DNA from: Pestalotiopsis fici W106-1
Taxonomy: Eukaryota > Ascomycota > Sordariomycetes > Amphisphaeriales > Sporocadaceae
Length of the DNA stretch: 64,000 bases
Assembly: GCF_000516985.1 (NCBI RefSeq)
Contig: NW_006917096.1
Span: forward strand, 186,001-250,000
Direction: 5' to 3'
The notes below the pieces were generated by a model. It was not told the DNA's origin, searched no databases, and saw only the letters and a list, made by a program, of their open reading frames with translations. The stretch's first letter is position 1; every line of letters begins with the position of its first letter. Both the position numbers and the translations under genes were made by a program. This document shows positions 44,897-56,803 of this stretch, one piece after another.

Positions 44897-47351
44897 ATGG
44901 ACTTGGATCACCATGTAGATGATCTTGCTGATGGGGGTCTCTCGGGAGCTTCTCCTCGACCACAACTACCTCCATCAACTAATCGACGTTTCCGTCGGAA
45001 AAAGCAGCGCGATCGCGTGCGTGTCACCCGAGCATGCGACCGCTGCAAACGGTAAGTAATACGCGGGCGCGCGTGTTACCACAGCTAATGATTCAATATT
45101 CACAGACGCAAAGTCAAATGCGACGGCTACCAGCCGTGTAATCAGTGCTCGCTGCCGGGCTTGGGTTGCACCTATGAAGCAACCTATTCCCGGGGGCACC
45201 GAGGCAGCGATCCCAAGCTGAGAAATCGATCAGATCCGTCGTCGTTGCCTTTGCACTCTCCTACACGCGTACAGAAGGAACAGTCTTTGGCTTCACCAGC
45301 AAGACGACCCATGAAGGCCGGCCCCCCTGGTGACAACGACCATAGCGACGACCCCAACGACGACTTACCATACGAGGTTTCGGAATCGGCCGAGTCTCTC
45401 TCCGTGGACATGGTGGATGAGTCGATTCCAATAGACATGTCATCTCAACCTGCCCCAGTCTCGTCAAAAACCTCACCGGAGCCGTCTCAGACTGATCTTC
45501 AAGGACATTACGTTGGACCAGCATCTGGCGTCTCCTTTCTCCTCCGTGTGCAGAAGAAGTTGCACCAAACAATCTCATTTCCTTCCAATTGCTCCATCTT
45601 CACCTTTGGCGATGCACCTCTCCCCCAGCATGATCCTTCCTTTTGTTTGTTGATACCTCGTGACGAAGCCGAGAAATTGCTGGAATGCTATTTCGGTGTT
45701 GCTGTTCCGACGCACCGTTTTCTGCATCGACCTACGGTAGCTTCATGGCTTGAAGAATTCTACCAGACGCGTGGGACTATGCGAAATCAGGATGACGCAG
45801 CTGGTCGTAGGGCTGTGCTCTTGATGGTGTTTGCACAGGCGCAAACCCACATGCCTCATCCTGATACACCACCCGACCTGAGGTTAGAATCTGCCCTTCA
45901 TTAGTTCGTAGGCATTGCCGAGCCTATTTACTCAAGGCTGATGAAGCAAAACAGTGCACGGTGTTTCCTAGCAGCGGACCACCAGCTGTCGGAAGAGACT
46001 GGACGGGTCCGGTTAACAAGTGTGCAGGCCCGTCTGGCTCAGTGTTTCTGGCTGCTGTCGCAATCGCGTATCAACCACTGCTGGACATTATTCGGAACAA
46101 TGTCCCATCTAGCCTATGCGATCGGGTTGAACCGCGACCGCAAGGTTGATTCGGCGTTGGGAATGAATCTCGTCGAAGTCGAGTGCCGGCGTCGTACATT
46201 TTGGTGTGCTTACAGCCTTGATAACTACCTCAGCGCTGCGCTTGGACGGCCAAGAACGTTTCACGATCACGATATTGACCAGGAACTTCCCTCTCCCTAC
46301 GACGACGAGGAAATATTCCCAGATCGTATAGTGCAGAGCCACAGTCGGGGGCAGTCAATTATGCTTTGTCCTGTAGCCCACGTCAAGTGAGAAGTCGCTC
46401 TCGAGAAACTTGCATCACATACTGTCATGGTACTGACACAACGAAATAGGTTATCTCAAATAGTCAGCACAATTCTGTGGGATTTGTACTCCATCCACCC
46501 TGCCACCAAGACCCAACGCGCAGCACTTATTACAAAATCTTCCAAGGCATTAAAAGAGTGGCGTGCTGGATTGGCTCATTTCCTGGATGATCAGAATGTT
46601 AATGCTGCACTCCTGATTCCCATCTATCAACGCCAGCGCAATGTACTCAACTTGGCCTATTGGCATGCCGTGATCTTGACTCATCGGCCGGTTTTGCTGA
46701 GGAACTTCCCCCACCTCCAGGAGCCTCGAAATGCGAATCGAAGCCATTCAAGCATCCGGGAATGCCTTGCAGCGGCCATGAGCATCGTTAAAACGGTGGA
46801 TGCATTGGTAGGGGCAGGGCAGATGCTCAAGGCGTACTGGGTGAGAGAATCTCCATCTCCCTAATCTAAGGAAGCCAGATGCTGATTCATATACCTAGTT
46901 TACTATTTATTTTGCTTTCTCGGCCGTGGTCATACTTTATGTCTATGTGTTTCAGCAAAAACTGTCCCCTGCGGCTTCATATGAGGAGTACCTGGAAGCT
47001 GCAATCAGATGTCACGATAACATTGCTCGGGTTGCCGAGAACAATACCCTAACACAACGTTACTCGCTTGTGCTTGATCAGCTCCGTATTGAAGTGCTCA
47101 GTCGGATCAGAGGGCAATCGGGCTCTAATGCTGCATCAGCCTCGATGCCCGAGGCTCCGTTGACAGCGCTATCACAAGCACTATCTCAATCTTCGACCGC
47201 CCTCGGAGAATCCGAACCAACGACAATCCCAGATGCATTATCAGCCTTTTCCAGCAATGGCTTTGCCGAGGATCTTGCCGATTCGAATGCGAGCTCGGCC
47301 AGTCCCCTGGGAAACGAGATTGACTGGAACCAGTTTGATTCTATGGTATGA
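44897..47351 (+). CDS. Zn2Cys6 binuclear cluster transcription factor
   Basis: Five exons (44897-45051, 45106-45882, 45955-46386, 46450-46840, 46899-47351) give 735 aa. The zinc cluster at residues 47-73 is CDRCKRRKVKCDG...PCNQC...C with all six Cys; a phase-2 intron cuts it in the CKR-RKVKC loop, a common position. It is preceded by a very basic NLS-like RRFRRKKQRDRVRV. An acidic linker follows. Residues of about 215-480 are the fungal-specific middle homology region (LLECYFGVAVPTHRFLHRPTV, GLNRDRK, CRRRTFWCAYSLDNYLSAALGRPR). The C-terminus is Ser/Ala-rich with acidic patches ending IDWNQFDSMV, a plausible activation tail. The in-frame stop just upstream of ATG 44897 fixes the start. It is the only regulator in the sugar-acid cluster. 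Confidence 0.95.
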
Positions 47352-48223
47352 TGAAATAGCACTTGCAGAGGACGCTCCAGCACTGACAGGTTCCAAGGTC
47401 GCATCTAGTACCAATGACATGAGTGCATTGTTTTCGAACGGTTATAGTGAATTTCACGACCTTGGACACTAGACAGCTGTTAAGATGTCATGGGTTGGAT
47501 TTCGTCGTGTTGCCAATGAGTTCACCCCGAGAACAGGAAGGGGAAAAAAAGAGGGAGGGGGGTGGGTTCCAGTGTGCATTCCGGGAGGTAGCTGAATTCT
47601 ATTTGGAGTTCCGCCAAATGACTGTCAAACTGACACTTGAAAGTGTTTTTTAATCCAGCAATACATGGACCCCTAACCGACCGGTTTGTATACCAAACAC
47701 TGTAATTCAGGTACTGATAGAGGCCCATCACCACCGGCGCTTCTCCCTCCTTTATAAATGAAAAGTGCGCGTTGCAGAAATGACTGCAAAATCGTTGGCA
47801 GAATGAAGCCCTCCTTCTCTTGCGGTTGAAGTTGATAGAGATTGATTCGTGTAGCATGTCCGTAACGACTAATCAATTGTTGACGCTGGCCCACACTGAT
47901 GTCGCTTATGTCGCCCAGCCCATTATGAAGCAGCAAATCGTGGAGCTGGCGTCATCTCAATACACTACGCTTTGATACCCCAGTATGGTATCCGATAGTG
48001 CTGGACAACTTCGGAAAAGGCTGTCGCGTTAATCGGATAACAAGTAAGCGCGATTATCCGCGGAAAAGATGACAATATAGTATCTGGCATTGGTTTGATT
48101 ACGAAATTCAAGTATTTTATAGGTTGATTTATCATTTTGCTCAGGGGTTTGGGAAACAGAATAGAAATAGATTCAAAAGTTCTTAATGACCAAAAAGTAA
48201 ATTTCGCCCCTCAATAAGCAAGC
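47352..48223 (+). promoter_or_regulatory. promoter region of the dihydroxyacetone kinase gene
   Basis: 872 bp including the regulator's 3' UTR. It contains TCGGAAAA at 48011-48018. No gene is seen. Confidence 0.55.
48011..48018 (+). promoter_or_regulatory. TCGGAAAA word upstream of dihydroxyacetone kinase
   Basis: Ends 206 bp before the ATG; same core as the sites before the dehydratase, aldolase, reductase, permease and regulator. Confidence 0.4.
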
Positions 48224-50252
48224 ATGTCGCAAAAACACTTTATTGATAATGAAAACACAAGCGGGTTGATCGAAGACGCTCTGGAAAGTTTGATGTTGCA
48301 AAATGGAGCCCTGCACGTGGACAAGAAAAACAAAAGTAAGTAAAGTACAGAGTCTAGGTCCCGACGTGAGCCGAGTGGAGGAAGAAAAAGTCCTCCAGCA
48401 GCTGACGCGCACTACTTGATCAAAAAAGTTGTGTATAATGCAGCACACAAGCCTGAGCAGTGTGTAACATTGATTGCCGGTGGCGGCGCAGGCCACGAAC
48501 CCGCCCACGCCATGTATGTTGGGAGCGGCATGCTGTCGGCGGCCGTCTCGGGCAACCTCTTTGCGTCGCCGAGCGTGAAGCAAATTTACCAATGCGCCAG
48601 TACCGCCCAGGGCGCCGCCGGCACCATCTTGATCATCAAGAATTACACGGGCGACGTCTTTCACTTTCACCAGGCCGCCGAAAAGCTGCGCGCCACCCTC
48701 GGCGGGCGGATCGAAGTCGTCGTCGTGGCCGACGATGTGGCCGTCGGCCGGCGCCAGGGCGGTAAAGTCGGCAGGCGAGGCCTAGCTGGGACCGTCCTTG
48801 TGCACAAGATTCTGGGCGCCATGGCCGCTTCGCGCCTCCCCATTGACCAGTGCTTGGACATGGCCCGCGAGGTTAATGCCAGCCTGGCCACGATGGGTGT
48901 CTCTCTCGACCATGTCCGCATTCCCGGCACCAGCCCTCGAGCTGCTGAAGACCAAGCCATTGGGCCCGATGAGATGGAGCTGGGTATGGGTATACATAAT
49001 GAGACTGGGGCCCAGCGGTTGAGGCCTCGTCCGGATAGCACCACCGTCATCAATCTTATGCTGGACTATCTCCTCTTCCAAGATGACGAGGACAGAGCTT
49101 TCGTCGACTTTGGAGACGCCGAAGCTGTCGTGCTCATGGTCAATAACCTCGGGGCTCTATCCGTTTTAGAGCTTTCCGCCATCACTTTGAAAGTCAGCCA
49201 GCAGCTAGGTAAGTTGGATTGTTCATCCCGGCTTCTTCTTCATTGATTGACGCATCTGATGATCTTATTATAAAACAGGACTCCGAGGTATCAAGCCGTC
49301 AAGGACGTATAGCGGCACATATATGACGAGTCTCAACGGTCCGGGCTTTAGTATCACGCTGTTGCGGGCTAGTAAGGATATGCTCGCTTACTTGGACGCA
49401 CCTACATCCGCCTTGGGCTGGTCAAGGTCAATAGAGCACAATATTATTATCCCATGGTCGCCTACTGCATCCACGCCCTCGACAGAACTAGCCCATGCAA
49501 ATGCCGGACTCACAAACACGGATCTTCTAGGTCCCAAAGGTAAAGAGCCCCTCGAATTGACAATACAAATATCATGCTGTCCAACAAGCATTTCTGACGG
49601 GGCTTAAATAGTTGATGCCGTGCTCCTCCGATCCGCTGTCACCAGTGCTTGCCAAGCCGCCATTGCCGCTGCACCCAGCATAACAAAATTCGACATGATT
49701 GTTGGAGATGGAGACTGTGGCTCAACTCTGCAACGTGCTTGCGAAGAAGTCATGAAAATGGTGATGACAACGACCCCCGCCAGGAATGGTTCGGCTATTG
49801 AGCACCTACTCCGTATTGCTCACACGATTGAAGACAGCATGGATGGGACCTCGGGCGCCATATACGGCCTCTTCTTCAATGGGTTGGTGTCTGGCGTGCG
49901 CGAAATCGAGGGCGACGCAGAAATGACTTATGCCCATTGGATCCAAGCCGCGCGGACCGCCTTGCAGACGGTCCAGAAAGTGACACCGGCCCGCGCTGGA
50001 GACCGAACCCTCATGGACGCGCTGGAACCTTTTGTAGACACGCTTCAGCGCGGGTCGGGGCTGGCTGCTTCGGTGGCCGCAGTTACTCATGGCGCTGACA
50101 GGACAAAGGGTATGCAGCCAAAGTTTGGACGCGCCGTCTATGTCAACGAGGCGGGTTGGGACGCTGTCCCAGATCCCGGCGCCATGGGCGTCGTGGCTCT
50201 TGTTCAGGGTCTAGCTGAGGGTATATCAAGCTTTGGTGCTAGTCCACAGTGA
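48224..50252 (+). CDS. dak1: dihydroxyacetone kinase (triokinase), DhaK-DhaL fused
   Basis: Four exons (48224-48335, 48429-49208, 49279-49539, 49612-50252) give 597 aa, the normal length of the single-chain ATP-dependent enzyme. The DhaK part starts [17 protein letters not shown], has GGGAGHEP at residues 55-62 and the His that binds the substrate carbonyl covalently in GMGIHNETG (H227). The DhaL part has the Mg-ATP motif DGDCG at 417-421, then [16 protein letters not shown] and DPGAMGV. It phosphorylates dihydroxyacetone and, in many organisms, D-glyceraldehyde, in the cytosol. Next to a KDG-type aldolase, the glyceraldehyde activity gives it a clear place: glyceraldehyde to glyceraldehyde-3-phosphate (inference). 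All introns are 70-93 nt. Confidence 0.95.
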
Positions 50253-50786
50253 GCTTTGGTATCATTGCCAAAGGTATCTATGCGCGACACAATCTAACCT
50301 AAATCGTTCAATCCTTGTGCATAAACCAGAAACAAATGTCCAAGAACTTAATGGATTCGGTTTTTTTTTTTTTTTTTTTTTTTTGGAACAGCAATAATCT
50401 GCTTCATCTCGATTCGTATCCCTCCTGGTCGGGGAGGGGGGGGATGCACCTCTGCTGCCGGGAAGAAAAGAAGTCAAATGGCCATTCTCTTATGAGCGCT
50501 AAATCTCACGGTTCGCTCCGAGCTACCCAAAGAGGAAATACTCCACGACCATCATGCGTGCCTGAAGACTGGATCTGTTATCGGAGCAGAACTCTATACT
50601 CGCGGTGCCCGCATTTATCAATCCACTCTGACCTAAATCAGCCTTTCATATAATGCATAAGCATATCCAATTTACTTCTTCTGAGCGCCTTTGACGTCTC
50701 TGAATCGAAATAATACGAACTTGTTCATAGAGACACCAAGCAAGCTCTAGCATTTCGAGGGCTAGAGGCTGTGATCGGTCGAGGCC
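50253..50786. other. intergenic
   Basis: 534 bp with a 24-nt T run at 50361-50384. No TCGGAAA word is present; the candidate regulon seems to end at the kinase gene. Confidence 0.6.
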
Positions 50787-52599
50787 ATGGATCTAACACA
50801 AATCAGCCATTCGTCGCCAGACGAATCACTCCCAGCTCTCGACATTTACATCACACCACGCTATCTTGACGGTGCTGCCCATTCAATCAGTGTCAAGCTG
50901 ACCTTTGTCGATGACGGAACCGAGCCAAGGGATGGTACCTATCCAGTACTGCGAGCCGTCACAAACATTGCATCTACACCGGCTCTGCACCTTGTGGAAG
51001 GCACTCTGAAAGTTTCGGATGAAGCCGGAGATGTTCCGTTGACACCAGAGGACGCGTCCGTCCCCCAAATCATTGCACAAATCCATGTCGCTCCCCGGAA
51101 GACTCGGGGTTTGATTACTGTGACATATGATGTCAACCCGAGGCAGATTGATATACACACGCGTAACGGTCCTCTGATGGATTTCCGACGGCAAACCGGT
51201 GGTGGCCTCATGGGCGCGGGATATGGCATGCTAGCCGTGCCCGCAGTGATGAAGAGATTCACCGTGCGTATGCACTGGAATCTGTCCGACGCTCCCACTG
51301 GCACTGTTGGGGTTTGGACCATGGGTGCCAAGGCGGAATTGGCACCACCTCAGATTCAGCATACTTATTTCGCAGTCGGCTTGTTAAAGTCCAGCTCTGA
51401 ACAGCGAAAACTGCCATCGGGAAAAAAACAGCAATGTAGTGTCTACTGGCTGACAGAGCCACCGTTTGACGCGGATGGGCTGGCGGCCGAGATAAGAAAA
51501 GTCTTCTTTGCCTTGGCCGATTTCTTTGAAGACCAAGGCGATGATTTTTACGTCTTCTTCCGCGAACACCCTTACCCTGGAACTGGAGGCACGGCGCTCT
51601 CCAGGTCTTTCATGTACACGTACAGCGTCGAGGAGCACGAGGAACCCGAGCCTTTCATGGTCAAGTTGAAAAAGCTTGCCCACGAGATCGTCCACGAGTG
51701 GGCCACATTTAATGAGGGCGGACCGGAAGAAAACTGGTATCACGAAGGCTGTAAGTTAATCTCGAATATTTACTTTAGTCAACTGGGTGATGCGACTGCA
51801 CAAGAGCAACTGCTTTGCATGCCTATTGCATCTCAAAAGACTCATGCTAACGACTCAATTCTCCACAGTGGCCGAGTATTACTCTCTAGTGTTTCTGCAC
51901 AAACTCGGAATCTTGGACGATGAGGCCATGATTCAAGAAGTAAACGGCAGATTATCCGCCTACTACACGTCACCCTTTGTCCTCACGTCAAACCGCGACA
52001 TTACGAAATTGACTTGGGCGTCGCACACTACGCAGACTCTACCGTACCGGCGAGGCTTTGTCTTTGCCATTTTGGCAAACGCCATCATTCAGCAGTCCAC
52101 GGAACAAGAGCTCTCTCTGGACAATCTCGTCCTAGACCTCAAGCGCCAATTAGGTAGTTGTCCTGTGGGACCGGACCAGTATATAGACTGGATTACCTCC
52201 AAGACGGGAAGGGATGGGAGGAAGATGCACACAGACATGTCCGAGGCTAGATCTCTGCTCAAGCTGCCAGACCAAAGCTTTCCCGTGGCCTTGAGGTCTG
52301 GAAAGAACCTTCAACTGACGCGAGAGGACCAGTATCCATTTGACATGGGCTTTGATGAGTCGACAGGAGTGGCTAAACAAGTAGTCCAAGACTTGCGGCC
52401 AGAGTCGCGCGCATGGGAGGCGGGCTTGCGGGAAGGGGACAGGTTGAGGAAATGGCCAGTATTGCCGCATACGGAATATGATTCCGAGGTCACCTTGGAA
52501 GTCTTGAGGGATAGTCTTGAGAAGCCTCTGCGGATTACATACTGGCCGCGTGGACGCGAGACCGTCGAGAGCTGGCAGTACAGCGTTTGTGTGGATTAG
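50787..52599 (+). CDS. M61-type metallopeptidase with C-terminal PDZ-like domain
   Basis: Exons 50787-51750 and 51869-52599 give 564 aa. The N-terminal 240 residues are beta-rich. The catalytic part has the zinc motif HEIVHEW (H299, H303) and, after the junction, WYHEGLAEYY, in which E320 is the likely third zinc ligand. This HExxH plus EG(L/F)xxYY pattern is that of the glycyl-aminopeptidase M61 family. Near the C-terminus, VVQDLRPESRAWEAGLREGDRLRKW has the shape of the PDZ domain that M61 enzymes carry. There is no signal peptide, so a cytosolic enzyme is likely. The intron falls exactly inside the zinc-ligand motif and the join restores HEG-LAEYY. The substrate preference (N-terminal Gly/Ala in characterised members) is inferred. 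Confidence 0.85.
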
Positions 52600-52895
52600 C
52601 CTCAGTAGCCGTCGCTCGCTCTGGTACCTGACTCAAGACTTGATAATTCAATGTCGCTTCATCAATGTAGAAGTGAAATTAAATAAAAGAATGTTTGAAG
52701 GATATCTCCATTGATAATATCGAGTTATGAACTAGGGGTTCTAAAGAGCTATTCAGTGTCCCCTAGTAGGTGATCTGCGTGAGGAATCATGTCAGTGTGA
52801 CATGAGACGAGAATCATGTTCACATGGCAACAAGTAGTCATACATTGCCTTAAAATCAGGCCATCAAATTAGTGACTATAAAAGCATTTCAGAAG

Positions 52896-54680
52896 TCAGA
52901 AACAGAGAGCAGCCCTGATCGCTCTCGACAACGACGCGCGTCCGCTTCCCTGCGACGGCTGTCTTGGGTACTTTTCATTCGAGATTGAATCTTCGTCACT
53001 ATGCATGCCCTCATTGACGGCATTCTCATGTCTGTACTTTGCTGATGACCGTTCAAGGTCATTCAAAGCCTCGCGGATGCGCTCAACCACAATCATAGCC
53101 TGGTCGCCTTGGCTCGTGTAGACAAAGCGAAATCGGCCAGGGGTGGGAGATGCTGAGAGCTGCCCAGGAATCAGTATATCGCACTAAAATCAATTTTGAC
53201 AAGACAATTACCTCACCGGCACTGAGATAGACACCGTGCTGGATAAGGTGTCTACCTAGATGCCTCTCTCGAGTGATTTCTTCTTGTTCTTGGGTCTTGA
53301 TCGACTTGGTGACGATTCCAGGGCGGTCTGGGCCATCAAAGTACTTGAGCCAGTGACTCAAGTCCAACCACACAAATAGACAGGCATTAGCCGGGTCAAA
53401 TGGTATGTTGTGTGATTTCAGGCCCTCGGCGACCGCCAGATACTTCTCTCGAAGGCGAGTTTGGTAAGTTTGGAGATAGCTGTCCACGACCGCATCATTG
53501 CCAATGAAGTTGGTAAAGAACTCGGTAGAGAAGGGGGAGACCCAGGTGAAGACGCTTGCGGGAATGTCAGATATTATGAATTTTTCCTGCAATAGAAGAT
53601 GGTGTGGGGAGGACTTACGCACAACGCCTGCAGGCTTTCCAGAGACGGGTGTTTCGCGTAATCAAGAATCCGAGTCGCAATCCTCCCATGGCAAAATCTT
53701 TACTAGAGCCATACAAGGCATGTATATTCTCCGTACAGATAAAGTTCTTTGGGTCATCCTTGAGGCTGAGAACGGAAGTGAAGCCGTCCAGAGCTGGTTG
53801 TCCAGAGATTGATGCGAATCCAGACATGGCGTAGATCTCGTCGGACACCAGGTGCAACTTCCGGCGGCCGCAGAAGCCAGCAATGGCAAGCAGCGTCTCT
53901 TTTGAGTAGAATCTCCCAACGGGGTTGGATGGGTTACAGAGTAGCACGGCTTTAATCTTGGTACCAGCGCTTGTGGCTTTGCGGTATACACGCTCAAATG
54001 TCGCTAGTAAAGTTGCAGCACATGAAGCTGAAAATTGATCCGTAATGTGATCTGTGGCGACGGGTATGAGAGCCGTGCCAGCCTTTGCGTAAAGGTCATG
54101 TCCAAACATGGAATACGTTGGTGTTGTGAACATGATTCCCTCTCCTTGGTCACACACGTTGAATGCCACCATGTCGAGCAGAGAGGAAACACCATTTGTC
54201 GGGAGTATATGCTCTGCGCTAATCAAGGTGGACGGAGCAAACTTTCGGTTGACATAGTGAGCAACGGCCTTGGCGAGTTCTACGCAGCGCGCAATACGAT
54301 TAGCTGTCTTCTGGGCTAGATGCTGCATGCGCTGCACCTACTCTCGGGTCCAATGACACCGCCGTATGCCAGTGCTAGAGAGTACATCAACTTTCTGGTC
54401 AGAGTTGGAAAACTGGATTCGACCGTAATATGTTGATGTGAAAGTACATACATTCGCTCAGCTTAAAAGTGCGACCAAATTTCTCAGAGTATGTTTCGAG
54501 CCAGTCATCCATCAAGTCGTTGGAGGCGCCCGAGGCCATGATCAAGCCACTCGGATTGGTCACGGGATCGTAAAACGTGCAATCATCCAAGTCGTCCTCC
54601 ATGTCCGTGACTCCGGCATTGGCAATGTTTGTCATGCCCCGAGCGGAAGGCGGAAGTCCTCTGGTTGATGACATGGTCAT
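52896..54680 (-). CDS. PLP-dependent aminotransferase class I/II (ACC-synthase-like)
   Basis: Five exons (54452-54680, 54342-54374, 53619-54279, 53212-53554, 52896-53159) give 509 aa. The N-terminus SSTRGLPPSARG is typical of fungal ACC-synthase-like proteins. LAYGGVIGPEKLAKAVAHYVNRKF, LCNPSNPVGR (substrate carboxylate site), SDEIYAMSGF (pyridoxal O3' Tyr/Asp) and YGSSKDFAMGGLRLGF (Schiff-base Lys) follow in order. The last 60 residues are a charged extension beyond the fold. Exon 2 is only 33 nt. Intron 3 is read as 64 nt with a CTGAC branch and AAG acceptor; a nearer AG would give only 32 nt. Upstream in-frame ATGs (54725) would add 15 residues. Whether it makes ACC or acts as a general amino-acid/keto-acid transaminase or lyase is open. 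Confidence 0.87.
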
Positions 54681-55152
54681 GATGGGGGATTTCGAGTTTG
54701 GATAGATGATCTCGCAGCACTGCATAGTCCGAAATATGGGTTTGGGGTGAGTTTTGAGGTGAAAGTGCACTGAGTTGGAGACATAGCAGATCCATGGCTG
54801 CTGTGGATCCCGTCGCTCCTAGTTTCCCGAATTGGCATTATAGAACGAAGCCACCTTAAAGCGACAGTTCGCCTCGATAGAACAACAGCAGCTGACTTTT
54901 GCGACTCCGATGTGTGCGTATATGTGTAGTGACTTGGATATCAAGATTGCCTTACTCGGTTTGAGGTACAAGTAACTTTCATGCCAGTATAGAACTTTCA
55001 CTATACAGATTTTTGTGACTACTCATTTCTTTTGTTCCTTTCGTGTTGCTTAGTGTTCTACTTGCTTGTAAATAGATAATATAAAGACATACAGTTGGTT
55101 GAAAACAGTCAACTTTTTGTCTACGCTATTTGTACTCAGGAAGCTTGACTAC
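54681..55152. other. intergenic
   Basis: 472 bp, promoter of the aminotransferase gene and 3' flank of the next minus-strand gene. No gene is seen. Confidence 0.6.
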
Positions 55153-56803
55153 CTAATTGACCTGCGGCGCCCTTTTCCTCTTCTTTGGCTGTGCGCGTTT
55201 CTTCTGGGCTTGCCATCGCCGCTGCAGGCTATCCTCCTCCTCGACATCAATAGTCCAGGCCTCACTAACCGGCACCAGCAGCTGCGACTTGCACCGTCTA
55301 TGCTCATCCAGGTACGCATCGGCCGCAAGACCGGGCACACGGCGCATGATCTCGGCCCGGAAGCGAGCGTCTGCCCAAATCTCCGTCCCGAGCGCCGCGT
55401 CGTCGGGCAGCTTGAAGTCCTTCCAGTCAATCTTCTTGAACTGTGCCTGGTACCTTTTGAGCTCCTTGACATAGTCGTGCTCCCACCGCCGGTACGCTTC
55501 GTGCCGCCGCGCCAATTGGTCCTCGGCCTCGGCATTGAGGCGGTATTCCCGCTCGGCGCCCTGAGTCGCTTTGAGGTGTTCCATCTCGTAAAAGTCCTCG
55601 GCGTCGGCTACAGAGTCGAAATCGCGCCGTAGTCTTCGTGCCACGGCCTTTTTGAAGCGGTTGTCACGATAGTATGTCTGGCTTAGTGGCATGTCCCAGG
55701 GAAAATCAAATACCCTAAAGTCGAGTTTCTTCAACTGTCCTTTCTTGTCCTGCGGTATCTTGACCAGGCCCCAGCTTGGCCGAGTGGGCTTGACAATCTT
55801 GAGCTTAGGTGCCGTCGCCAGGTCCTCGGGCTTTCCAAAGAGACCAGGCGGATCGGGAGGCTGTTTCAAACCCAACAACGCGGGTATCATTTCGCTCATG
55901 GCGCTCCTTTGCTGTACCCCCTCGTCCTCCATTCTCTCATCTGACTTTTGCGACGGTATCGTCCACACTAGGCCCCTGACATCGGCATCGCGCTCCCAGG
56001 TCCCCGACTCCTTGGTGCCCACGAGCTCCTCGGCCCACCTCTGCGCGCGGCCCTCGACGCACAGCAACGACAGCCACGGCCGGGTCTCGGCCACGAACTC
56101 GCGCAGCGGCTTCTCGTGGCCCCACGTCATGCCGGGCAGCGGGTCCCAGCTCGCGAGCCAGATGCGCCGGCGGACCCAGGCGGCCTTGACCTCGTCGTAG
56201 GCGTGGGAGCTGAGCGCGTCGGGGGCCGCGCCGCCCTGGGCGCCCAGACGCTCGCGGGCCCGCAGGAGCTGCTCCAGAAACATGCGAAAGGGCCGCGAGG
56301 CGTCCTCCATGACGGCGCGGCACCGCTCAAACTCGTCGCGGCGCTTGCGGGCCGAGCGCCACGGGATCCGCGTCGGCGAGCGCTGCGGCGTGCCCACCCG
56401 GTCGCCCGTGCCGTCGTCGAGCCGGTGCGGCCATCCGCCTTCCACCTTGTAGTGCTCGCCGAGCTTGCGGTCCCAGGGGTCTTTCCAGATGCCTTGTTCT
56501 GTCCACTGCGCCTTGATGCGCTCTTGTGCCAGGTGTCGTAGTCGCGAGACAATGCTCTGGCTGGATTGCCAGTAGGCATCTAGAGGACAATGTTAGTTAT
56601 AACAATGTGCCCAACTCGTTTTTTGTGCTACAAGACTCGAGAGTAAACTTACCCTGCAAATCGTGTTCAATCACGAGCGAGTCCTCCCGCCATATCCGCG
56701 GAATTTCCTCTTCAACGAGATCCTGAAACTGCTGTGCTGGCAGCGAGCGGTAATAGTCGCGTTCTACCTCGAGTCGTTCGGCGCGCTCGAGATTGTTGGC
56801 CAT
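55153..56803 (-). CDS. unrecognised basic, helical protein (525 aa)
   Basis: Exons 56653-56803 and 55153-56579; the 73-nt intron has a GTAAGT donor, ATAACTAAC branch site and CTCTAG acceptor. The start is MANNLERAERLEVERDYYRSL. The sequence is rich in Arg, Lys, Glu and Trp, with WKDPWDRKLGEHY, RRIWLASWDPLPGM, and two similar blocks of the type FDFPWDMPLSQTYYRDNRFKKAV and DFKLPDDAALGTEIWADARF, which look like an internal repeat. A coiled-coil stretch lies between them. The C-terminus KKRAQPKKRKRAP is a strong nuclear-localisation-type signal. I do not recognise a named family and assign no function; a nuclear role is the only hint. Confidence 0.75.

Noticed and set aside
37747..47351. Reading the NRPS-like gene, permease and regulator as a classical secondary-metabolite cluster
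   Set aside because: No tailoring P450, methyltransferase or second backbone gene is present; the flanking enzymes form a sugar-acid pathway and share a promoter word with these genes.
53587..53618. 32-nt intron in the aminotransferase gene
   Set aside because: Too short; using the next AG gives 64 nt with a CTGAC branch site and keeps the frame into FTWVSPFSTEFF.
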